Shown here: positions 57,870 to 64,000 of the stretch, piece after piece | How positions within the stretch are numbered: position 1 is the first letter of the stretch | How the letters are laid out: each line of letters begins with the position of its first letter | From: Microbacterium amylolyticum | GTDB lineage: Bacteria > Actinomycetota > Actinomycetes > Actinomycetales > Microbacteriaceae | NCBI RefSeq assembly: GCF_011046975.1 | Contig: NZ_CP049253.1 | Coordinates: forward strand, 1,054,001-1,118,000 | DNA: 64,000 nucleotides | Direction: 5' to 3' | The notes under the pieces: model-generated | What the model saw: only the letters and a program-made list of their open reading frames with translations | Databases searched by the model: none | Told to the model about the DNA's origin: nothing | Position numbers and translations under genes: made by a program

Positions 57870-57883
57870 TGTAAGCGCTTGCA
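57870..57883. promoter_or_regulatory. LacI-type operator upstream of the pilus cluster
   Basis: tGTAAGCGCTTGCa, a 14-bp near-perfect palindrome centred on CG, about 100 bases upstream of the tip-protein start, close to where a promoter should be. It matches the amylase operator at 51340-51353 in 12 of 14 positions. Confidence 0.65.
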
Positions 57884-57950
57884 GTCGATGCCGAAAATGT
57901 CAGGGTGAAAAATGATGTGAAGCTCGCACCGCACCCCAGAAAGACCGAAA

Positions 57951-57986
57951 GCCGGACGGGTCGACATTGATGTCGACCCGTCCGGC
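57951..57986. terminator. Hairpin terminator after glmM
   Basis: Perfect 17-bp arms, 57951-57967 and 57970-57986, with a 2-base loop, 33 bases past the glmM stop; T-rich on the minus strand just beyond. Confidence 0.85.
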
Positions 57987-58019
57987 CATCTCAACCGCTC
58001 TCACAGCGGCGAAAGAGTT

Positions 58020-59381
58020 CTACAGCGCGAGACGGTCGCGAACAACGCCCTCCAGTCGCTCCGCGAGAGACCGCGCGGTCTCGGCGTCTGCAGCCTCGAC
58101 CATGACGCGCACCAGGTTCTCTGTCCCGCTCGCGCGCAGCAGAACCCGACCCGTTTCGCCCAGTTCAGACTCCACCGCACGAACGGCGCCCTGGAGTTCT
58201 TCATCGTCCTCTACGCGCGTCTTATCAACGTCTTTCACGTTGATGAGCGTCTGCGGATACACCCGCATCACCGCTGCCAGTTCGGCGAGAGTCTTACCCG
58301 TTCTGGCCATTTCGCCAACGATCTGCAGGCCGGTGAGAAGACCATCGCCCGTTGTCGAGTGCTCGCTCATGATCACGTGGCCCGACTGTTCGCCGCCCAG
58401 CGAGTATGCGCCGGCGCTCATCGCCTCGAGCACATAGCGGTCGCCGACCGAGGTCTCCACGATGGCAATACCGAGGTCTGCCATCGCCAGCTTGAGTCCG
58501 AGGTTGCTCATCACGGTCGCGACAAGCGTGTTACCCGCGAGGATTCCGCGCTCATGCATCGACGCGGCGAGGATCGCCATAATCTGGTCACCGTCGATCA
58601 CCGCGCCCGCAGCGTCAACAGCGAGACAACGATCAGCATCGCCGTCGTGCGCGATACCGACATCAGCGCCGTGCGCAACAACAGCGTGCTGCAAGACCTC
58701 GAGGTGCGTTGAACCGACGCCCTCGTTGATGTTGAGGCCGTTGGGATCGGCTCCGATCACCGTGACGCGCGCGCCCGCATCCGCGAACACCTGCGGTGAA
58801 ACACCAGAGGCGGCGCCGTTAGCGCAGTCAATGACGACGTGCAGCCCGTCCAGACGCGCGGGAAGCGTTCCGAGCAGGTGAAGAACGTAGCGGTCCTCGG
58901 CATCGGCGAAGCGAGCAATCCGACCAACGTGCGCGCCCGTTGGCTGCAGTTTGGGCCGATCCAGATACCGCTCGATGCGATCTTCAACGACATCGGGAAG
59001 TTTCACCCCACCGCGGGCAAAGATCTTGATGCCGTTGTCGGCAGCCTGATTATGCGACGCGGAGATCATGATGCCGAAGTCGGCATCGAAGTCGCGGACG
59101 AGGAACGCGAGAGCGGGTGTGGGAATCACGCCCGCGTCATACACATCAACACCGCTCGATGCGAGCCCCGCTGCAACAGCCGCACCGAGGAACTCGCCCG
59201 AAATACGAGGATCGCGGGCGATGACCGCCTTCGCCCGACGCCCCTCGGCACGACGTGCCTCTGCGGAACGCCCCTGGCCCAGGACGACAGCAGTCGCCTG
59301 GGCCAGGGAGAGAGCAAGGTCGGCGGTGAGGGTCTCGCCATTGGCAAGACCCCGCACGCCATCCGTGCCGAACAGAGCCAT
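58020..59381 (-). CDS. glmM: Phosphoglucosamine mutase
   Basis: 453 residues; converts glucosamine-6-phosphate, the GlmS product, to glucosamine-1-phosphate for UDP-GlcNAc. Starts [20 protein letters not shown]. The phosphorylated Ser is in [20 protein letters not shown]; the metal loop is [15 protein letters not shown]; the sugar loop GGEQSGHVI and the phosphate-binding [14 protein letters not shown] are intact. It follows rpsI by 8 bases. Confidence 0.98.
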   Translation of the reverse strand: MALFGTDGVRGLANGETLTADLALSLAQATAVVLGQGRSAEARRAEGRRAKAVIARDPRISGEFLGAAVAAGLASSGVDVYDAGVIPTPALAFLVRDFDADFGIMISASHNQAADNGIKIFARGGVKLPDVVEDRIERYLDRPKLQPTGAHVGRIARFADAEDRYVLHLLGTLPARLDGLHVVIDCANGAASGVSPQVFADAGARVTVIGADPNGLNINEGVGSTHLEVLQHAVVAHGADVGIAHDGDADRCLAVDAAGAVIDGDQIMAILAASMHERGILAGNTLVATVMSNLGLKLAMADLGIAIVETSVGDRYVLEAMSAGAYSLGGEQSGHVIMSEHSTTGDGLLTGLQIVGEMARTGKTLAELAAVMRVYPQTLINVKDVDKTRVEDDEELQGAVRAVESELGETGRVLLRASGTENLVRVMVEAADAETARSLAERLEGVVRDRLAL

Positions 59382-59389
59382 CGGCTCGA

Positions 59390-59857
59390 TCAGCGCTTCG
59401 AGAACTGCGAAGCCTTGCGGGCCTTCTTGAGACCAGCCTTCTTGCGCTCGATGACGCGAGCGTCACGGGTCAGGAAGCCAGCCTTCTTGAGGGCGGCACG
59501 GTTGTTGTCGCGGTCGATCTCGTTGAGCGAACGAGCGATCGCCAGACGCAGCGCGCCGGCCTGGCCCGAGGGGCCGCCACCGTCGATGCGAGCGATAACG
59601 TCGTACGCGCCCGTGAGGCCGAGCAACGTGAAGGGGTCGGTAATCAGCTGCTGGTGCAGCTTGTTGGGGAAGTACTCCTCGAGTGCACGGCCGTTGACCG
59701 TGAAGGAGCCCTCACCGGGGATGAGACGCACGCGGGCGATGGCCTGCTTGCGACGGCCAACGGCCGCACCCGGAACGGAAACGACGGGGCGCTCCGCGAC
59801 GACCGTCTCGGCCTCGGCCGGGGTCTCGGTGGAGTAGTTCTGAACTTCTTCAGTCAC
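59390..59857 (-). CDS. rpsI: 30S ribosomal protein S9
   Basis: 155 residues. A 30-residue acidic N-terminal extension ([20 protein letters not shown]) typical of actinobacterial S9 precedes the core [20 protein letters not shown]. The basic C-terminal tail ends [12 protein letters not shown], which reaches the ribosomal P-site tRNA. It follows rplM by 27 bases. Confidence 0.98.
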   Translation of the reverse strand: MTEEVQNYSTETPAEAETVVAERPVVSVPGAAVGRRKQAIARVRLIPGEGSFTVNGRALEEYFPNKLHQQLITDPFTLLGLTGAYDVIARIDGGGPSGQAGALRLAIARSLNEIDRDNNRAALKKAGFLTRDARVIERKKAGLKKARKASQFSKR

Positions 59858-59884
59858 GAGAGTTGATCCTTAGGGCCGCGGCGC

Positions 59885-60331
59885 TTACTGAGCGACCTGG
59901 TCGATGGTGAACGTCTTGGGCTGCTGCGCGGCGTGGGGGTGCTCTGCACCCGTGTACACCTTGAGCTTGGCGAGCTGGTCGCGGCCCAGCGTGTTCTTGG
60001 GGAGCATGCCGCGGACGGCCTTCTCGACGGCGCGAACGGGGTTCGTCGCGAGGAGCTCCTCATAGGTCACCGACTTCAGACCACCCGGGAAGCCCGAGTG
60101 GCGGTAAGCGCGCTTCTGCTGCGCCTTGTTGCCCGTGAGGACAACCTTGTCGGCGTTGATGATGATCACGAAGTCCCCCATGTCCATGTGAGGAGCGAAC
60201 GTGGTCTTGTGCTTGCCGCGGAGAAGCGCGGCAGCCTGCGAGGCGAGGCGACCGAGAACGACGTCGTTTGCGTCGATCACGAGCCACTCGCGCTGGGCGT
60301 CACCGGCCTTCGGGGTGTAAGTGCGCGTCAC
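59885..60331 (-). CDS. rplM: 50S ribosomal protein L13
   Basis: 148 residues from a GTG at 60331 ([20 protein letters not shown]), the usual actinobacterial length; longer readings upstream are not conserved. [27 protein letters not shown]-like [12 protein letters not shown] and [20 protein letters not shown] are standard. First gene of rplM-rpsI(-glmM). The 5' region has a palindrome that could fold in the leader. Confidence 0.97.
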   Translation of the reverse strand: MTRTYTPKAGDAQREWLVIDANDVVLGRLASQAAALLRGKHKTTFAPHMDMGDFVIIINADKVVLTGNKAQQKRAYRHSGFPGGLKSVTYEELLATNPVRAVEKAVRGMLPKNTLGRDQLAKLKVYTGAEHPHAAQQPKTFTIDQVAQ

Positions 60332-60438
60332 GATAGTGCTGCTTTCTTGTCGAACGGAGGTGTTCGTGAATCCCACTCCGGGGCGGTTGCCATCGGCGGT
60401 AGCCAAGCAACTCTGCCGGTGGAGGGCTCACGTTCGGT

Positions 60439-60458
60439 TGGTGCACACGTGCGCACCA
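60439..60458. promoter_or_regulatory. 20-bp palindrome in the rplM upstream region
   Basis: TGGTGC(A)CACGTG(C)GCACCA, symmetric apart from one pair, 108 bases before the rplM start. TAGTCT a few bases further up (60464-60469, minus strand) could be the -10 box, which would place the palindrome at the very start of the transcript. The rest of 60332-60573 shows nothing else apart from the promoter of the divergent gene. Confidence 0.4.
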
Positions 60459-60561
60459 GCGATCAAGACTACCGGATAGCCCACCGATCCGCGACCGGAA
60501 TCGGCACCCTCACCTGGGAGTCCGACGCGAGTTCTTCGCGATTGCACGGACGGCGATCGGC

Positions 60562-60567
60562 GACAAT
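60562..60567 (+). promoter_or_regulatory. -10 box of a leaderless promoter (HAD hydrolase)
   Basis: GACAAT ends 6 bases before ATG 60574; a slightly off-consensus member of the same pattern. Confidence 0.35.
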
Positions 60568-60573
60568 GGTCCC

Positions 60574-61344
60574 ATGACAACCACTGCGCCCCTCCTTGTC
60601 GCGTTCGACCTCGACGACACTCTTGCTCCGTCGAAGTCTCCGATCGACCCGCGCATCGCCAGGCAACTGGTCGATCTGGCGGCGCGCGTTGAGGTGGCCA
60701 TCATCTCGGGCGGGCAGATCACGCAGTTCCGCTCCCAGCTGGTTGAGCGCCTGCCGCGCGACGCCGCAGGCCTCGAGCATGTGCACCTCCTGCCCACGTG
60801 CGGCACACAATACTTCCGGCACGACGGCGACGACTTCCAACCGCTGTACTCCCGGGTGCTCACGGACGATGAGAAGTCTCGCGCCCTTGCGGCCGTTGAA
60901 GAAGAAGCGAAGCGCCTCGGCTACTGGGAAACCGACACCTGGGGGCCGATTCTCGAAGACCGCGGTTCGCAGATCACCTTCTCTGCGCTGGGCCAGGCTG
61001 CTCCCGTCGATGCTAAAAAGGCCTGGGACCCGAGCAGTGAAAAGAAGTCGGCCCTGCGCGATGCCGTCCAGGCTCGCATCCCCGATCTCGAGGTGCGCTC
61101 GGGCGGCTCCACATCGGTCGACATCACCCGCAAGGGCATCGACAAGGCCTACGGGATGAACCAGCTCTCGGAGCAGACGGGTATTGCTCTCAACGACATG
61201 CTCTTCTACGGCGACCGTCTTGACGTCGATGGCAACGACTATCCCGTGCTGGCAATGGGCGTCGCGTGCATCGCCGTCGACGGCTGGGAGGACACCGCCG
61301 ACAAGCTCGACGACCTGCTGCCGACGCTCCCCGTTCGCGGATGA
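60574..61344 (+). CDS. HAD-IIB family hydrolase
   Basis: 256 residues. HAD motif I is LLVAFDLDDTLAPSKSPID with the two catalytic Asp, motif II VAIISGGQ, motif III Lys in the DITRKGIDKAYGMNQL region, and motif IV MLFYGDRLDVDGNDYPVLAM. The cap between II and III is the type IIB alpha-beta cap of phosphomannomutase/sugar-phosphate phosphatases. The substrate is probably a sugar phosphate but not determined. It interrupts the usual run from truA to rplM on the opposite strand. Confidence 0.88.
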   Translation: MTTTAPLLVAFDLDDTLAPSKSPIDPRIARQLVDLAARVEVAIISGGQITQFRSQLVERLPRDAAGLEHVHLLPTCGTQYFRHDGDDFQPLYSRVLTDDEKSRALAAVEEEAKRLGYWETDTWGPILEDRGSQITFSALGQAAPVDAKKAWDPSSEKKSALRDAVQARIPDLEVRSGGSTSVDITRKGIDKAYGMNQLSEQTGIALNDMLFYGDRLDVDGNDYPVLAMGVACIAVDGWEDTADKLDDLLPTLPVRG

Positions 61345-61353
61345 GAAGCCGGT

Positions 61354-62028
61354 TCAGCGGCGTCGGTACTCTGCGCGAGCGAGAATCGGCAGGTGGTCGC
61401 TGACGCCCTGCGGCAGCGTCACAACGTCGTCAATCGAGAGTCCCTGCGATGTCACAAAGTCGTAGTGGCCGCGGAAGAAGCGATACCGCGTGTACGTGCG
61501 CACGTCGCTGAGCGTGAGGTCGTACCCGTGCTCGCGAACGCGATCGCTCAGACGCTCTTTGAAGATCGGGTAGTTGTAGTCGCCGACCATCAGCGTCGGC
61601 GTTCCGGGGCCCAGCTGTTCGAGCGCCTGAAGCGCCGATCGAATCTGCGAACGACGCAGTGAGTTCAATGCGGTGAGCGGCGCGGCATGAAACGAGGCGA
61701 TTGTCACCTCGCGTGCGGCGTCGATGTCGTACAGCTGAACGCCGAGAAGCCTCTCGTGCGCGGGCCGGAGAACGATGTCATGAAGGGACTTCTTGAGCCC
61801 CAACGAGACGGAGTCGACGTACCGGAAGGTGTTCTCGCGGAAGTAGACGGCAAGGCCGAGGCGATTCTTGTCCGTTGCCGCCGCCAGGCGGAGCCCGCCG
61901 AGGCGGCTCGGGAGGTCGTTCGGCTTTGCTTCCTGCAGACAGAGCACGTTCGGCTCCCAGCGTTCGACGAGCTGGTGTAGCTCGCTGGCCGCCGAGTGCT
62001 TGCGGAGGTTATAAGACAAGACGCGCAT
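61354..62028 (-). CDS. Endonuclease/exonuclease/phosphatase family protein
   Basis: 224 residues, DNase I-like fold. Motifs in order: VLSYNLRKHSA, NVLCLQEAKPNDL (metal-binding Glu), TIASFHAAPL (His), TLMVGDYNYP (Asp-x-Asn) and the C-terminal SDHLPILARAEY (catalytic Asp-His). No signal peptide. The family covers nucleases and phosphodiesterases; which applies cannot be told. Convergent with the HAD gene, 9 bases between stops, and 36 bases downstream of truA. Confidence 0.85.
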   Translation of the reverse strand: MRVLSYNLRKHSAASELHQLVERWEPNVLCLQEAKPNDLPSRLGGLRLAAATDKNRLGLAVYFRENTFRYVDSVSLGLKKSLHDIVLRPAHERLLGVQLYDIDAAREVTIASFHAAPLTALNSLRRSQIRSALQALEQLGPGTPTLMVGDYNYPIFKERLSDRVREHGYDLTLSDVRTYTRYRFFRGHYDFVTSQGLSIDDVVTLPQGVSDHLPILARAEYRRR

Positions 62029-62064
62029 CGTGATCTCACGATAGACACACCTCCCTCTATCGCG

Positions 62065-62940
62065 CTATGAATCAGCAATGATCTCCCCGGCGTCTCGCCG
62101 ACGACGCGTCAGCTCGGCTCGAGCCTCCAGCTGATCATCGGCCGGATAACCAACAGCCATCAGCGTCAGACCGCGCGCATCGAGCACGCTGAACTCGCTG
62201 GTTCGCGTGAGCTCGTCACGCAAACGCGCCACATCGGACACTTCGAGACGGCCGTTGCCGACCGCGACGCACGCGCCGACCAGGGCACGCACCATCGAAT
62301 GACAGAACGCATCGGCGCGAACATTCGCCACGAGCACACCACGATCGTCGCGATGCCAGTCGTACTCCAAGAGCGTGCGAATCGTCGTTGCGCCCTCCCG
62401 CGGCTTGCAATAGGCGGCAAAGTCGTGCAAGCCGATCAAGGAACGAGCGGCCTCATTCATCGCATCCACATCGAGCCGCGCACGAACGAACGTCGTGTTC
62501 CTGCGGGCGATCGGATCGTATCCCCCGACGTCATCAGCGACGCGGTACTGATACCGCCGCCAGGTCGCGGAAAATCGCGCGTCGAACCCCGCCGGGGCCG
62601 TCGACGTGCGCGTCACCGCCACATCGGAGTGCGCTCCCAGTGCCCCCTGCACGCGGCGCGCCAAAAAAGCGATCGGATCTTCGTCCGACCAGTTCCGGCG
62701 ACGGCGAACGGTTGCCCGACGCCACTGCTCCTCGTCGAGGTCCGCATGCGCCACCTGCCCGCTGGCGTGCACACCCGCATCCGTGCGACCGGCAACAACG
62801 AGACGTACATCGCTGCGCAGAACGCGCACCATCGCCTCTTCGATCTCGCCCTGGACCGTGCGGAGCCCCGGCTGGCGAGCCCACCCCTTGAACCGCGTTC
62901 CGTCGTAGGCGACATCAAGGCGGATGCGGCGAGCGCTCAT
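62065..62940 (-). CDS. truA: tRNA pseudouridine(38-40) synthase
   Basis: 291 residues. Starts [20 protein letters not shown]; the catalytic Asp is in VVAGRTDAGVHASGQVAH. FDARFSATWRRYQYRVAD and FCHSMVRALVGACVAVGNG are conserved. Its ATG overlaps the mtnN stop (ATGA), so it is coupled to mtnN-luxS, whereas in many actinobacteria truA follows rplQ. Confidence 0.96.
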   Translation of the reverse strand: MSARRIRLDVAYDGTRFKGWARQPGLRTVQGEIEEAMVRVLRSDVRLVVAGRTDAGVHASGQVAHADLDEEQWRRATVRRRRNWSDEDPIAFLARRVQGALGAHSDVAVTRTSTAPAGFDARFSATWRRYQYRVADDVGGYDPIARRNTTFVRARLDVDAMNEAARSLIGLHDFAAYCKPREGATTIRTLLEYDWHRDDRGVLVANVRADAFCHSMVRALVGACVAVGNGRLEVSDVARLRDELTRTSEFSVLDARGLTLMAVGYPADDQLEARAELTRRRRDAGEIIADS

Positions 62941-63635
62941 GCGGCCAGTCGCGCGAGCCCGTCAATGACGACACGCGCTGATCGTTCCGCCGCACCATCG
63001 ATGTGCGTGGCGAACTCGGACCCGTCTGGTGCACACAGATCGCTCACCGCGCGCACGGCAGCGCAGCGCACGCCATACGCCCGCGCCGTGGCGACGATGG
63101 CGGAAGTTTCCATGTCGATCGTGAGCAACTGCGGGAAGGTCTCTCGCAGGCCGACGGCAATATCGTTCGTGGCGAACTTGTCACCCGACCCCATCGCGCC
63201 ATGCCGCACCGAGATGTCGTCGATGCGGGTGTCGGCAAATGCCTGTGCCAGCTGCGGATCGGTGTCGTAGGTTGCCGGCATTCCGGGAACCTGGCCCGGC
63301 ACGTATCCGAACGCCAGCGCCGATGCCTCAACGTTGACCGTGTGATCCGCGATCACAACATCTCCCACCTGGATGCCGGCGGCAAGCCCACCCGCGCTCC
63401 CCGCGCTGATGAGAACGACGCCGTCGGGTCCGTATCGGTGAAGTGCTCCCGTTGCCGCCGCCGTCGCGTTCACCATGCCGATACCGCTGCGAACAAGCAC
63501 AACTGTTGCGCCGCCGATGACGATGCCGCGGTGTTCGGCTCCGCCCACCGTGAACGGCTCGCTGACCTCGCTGGCCGCGTCGAGGAAGGGCTGCGCCTCT
63601 TCCTCCATCGCCACCTGGATGACGATCGCGGTCAC
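62937..63635 (-). CDS. mtnN: 5'-methylthioadenosine/S-adenosylhomocysteine nucleosidase
   Basis: 232 residues from a GTG at 63635 that overlaps the luxS stop (GTGA). It cleaves adenine from SAH, MTA and 5'-deoxyadenosine. [15 protein letters not shown] carries the conserved Glu, [20 protein letters not shown] the purine-nucleosidase core, AMGSGDKFA the ribose loop, [16 protein letters not shown] the Met-Glu pair, and VRAVSDLC the catalytic Asp. It feeds S-ribosylhomocysteine to LuxS. Confidence 0.95.
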   Translation of the reverse strand: MTAIVIQVAMEEEAQPFLDAASEVSEPFTVGGAEHRGIVIGGATVVLVRSGIGMVNATAAATGALHRYGPDGVVLISAGSAGGLAAGIQVGDVVIADHTVNVEASALAFGYVPGQVPGMPATYDTDPQLAQAFADTRIDDISVRHGAMGSGDKFATNDIAVGLRETFPQLLTIDMETSAIVATARAYGVRCAAVRAVSDLCAPDGSEFATHIDGAAERSARVVIDGLARLAA

Positions 63636-64000
63636 GCGAACACCTGCATCCACTCGTTGCGCTTGGCAAGGAAGTCGCGCGCGGCCTGCTGCGCGCCGGA
63701 CAGCGTGTGGTTGGCGCCCCATCCGCACTGCACCTCATTGGCGGCGGGAACCTCGACCGCATCGGTGATGTCGCCCAGCGTCTTCTCGACGAGAGCGGCC
63801 ACATCAGCGACATCGTGATCGCCCTGCAGAATCAGGTAGAAGCCCGTTTGGCAGCCCATGGGAGAAAAGTCAACGACCGCATCGGAGTGGTTGCGGCTTT
63901 TCTCCGCGAACAGGTGCTCCAGCGAGTGCACAACCGGCATCTCGAGGTGCCCACGGTTCGGCTGTGTGAAGCGCACGTCGTACTTGACGATCACGTCGCC
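63632..64000 (-). CDS. luxS: S-ribosylhomocysteine lyase LuxS (partial)
   Basis: The 3' end is at 63632; the frame is open to the window edge, giving about 123 of roughly 150-160 residues, so the N-terminus is missing. It makes homocysteine plus the AI-2 precursor DPD. Zinc ligands are in [11 protein letters not shown] (HxxEH) and [13 protein letters not shown] (Cys); the catalytic Cys is in [28 protein letters not shown] is the conserved segment before them. Coupled to mtnN by a 4-base overlap. Confidence 0.96.
   Translation of the reverse strand, partial: GDVIVKYDVRFTQPNRGHLEMPVVHSLEHLFAEKSRNHSDAVVDFSPMGCQTGFYLILQGDHDVADVAALVEKTLGDITDAVEVPAANEVQCGWGANHTLSGAQQAARDFLAKRNEWMQVFA

Noticed and set aside
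43018..57883. Accessory region as a mobile element
   Set aside because: No transposase, integrase, tRNA attachment site or flanking direct repeat was seen, and core genes (coaA, ppx-like) lie in the middle.

Overview
The window is chromosomal DNA from a high-GC actinobacterium. Gene order and protein sequences point to the family Microbacteriaceae, probably Microbacterium or a close relative. Markers are the sucC-sucD-perM-purN-purH block, the divergent glgC/glgM pair, the guaB-guaB3-surf1-DUF3817-guaA block, the coaA/glmS/acpS/alr/tsaEBD-rimI block, and the rplM-rpsI-glmM block near truA. Many first genes have a TANNNT hexamer exactly 6-7 bases before the start codon and no Shine-Dalgarno, the actinobacterial pattern for leaderless mRNAs. 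I see no rRNA, tRNA, CRISPR array, transposase, integrase or prophage. The assignment rests on recognition by eye, not on a search.

Layout. 1-3.0 kb: two overlapping half-transporters of a heterodimeric ABC exporter, the first cut by the window edge. 3.2-9.3 kb: purH, purN, perM, sucD, sucC and a 51-residue membrane protein, all on the minus strand. 9.4-13.1 kb: an acyl-CoA dehydrogenase, glgC and glgM. 13.2-21.0 kb: an SseB-like protein, the PcrA/UvrD helicase, a GntR regulator, a glycerophosphodiesterase, a Bax-inhibitor-1 family membrane protein and an S33-type peptidase. 21.1-26.8 kb: the guanine-nucleotide block with a SURF1 protein. 27.0-31.2 kb: livHMGF, a branched-chain amino-acid type ABC importer whose LivH carries an extra secreted-type N-terminal domain. 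31.2-36.2 kb: a methyltransferase, groES under two CIRCE operators, a mechanosensitive channel, a rarD pseudogene with an internal deletion, and a LivK-type lipoprotein. 36.2-43.0 kb: t6A-tRNA genes (tsaD, tsaB, tsaE), rimI, alr, acpS and glmS.

43.0-57.9 kb is the accessory part. A LuxR-type regulator and a membrane-anchored VWA protein lie between glmS and coaA. After coaA and a Ppx/GppA phosphatase comes a minus-strand cluster: a 1193-residue wall-anchored lectin-like tip protein, a SpaA/SpaH-type major pilin, a class C sortase and a secreted alpha-amylase with three CBM25-like modules. LacI-type operator palindromes lie upstream of the tip-protein gene and of the amylase gene, and another lies upstream of the VWA gene. 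I infer a sugar-responsive, starch-oriented pilus and amylase system. This is the most interesting part of the window.

58.0-64.0 kb: glmM, rpsI, rplM, a HAD hydrolase, an EEP-family enzyme, then truA, mtnN and luxS in a translationally coupled run, with luxS cut by the right edge. MtnN and LuxS together recycle S-adenosylhomocysteine and release the AI-2 precursor.
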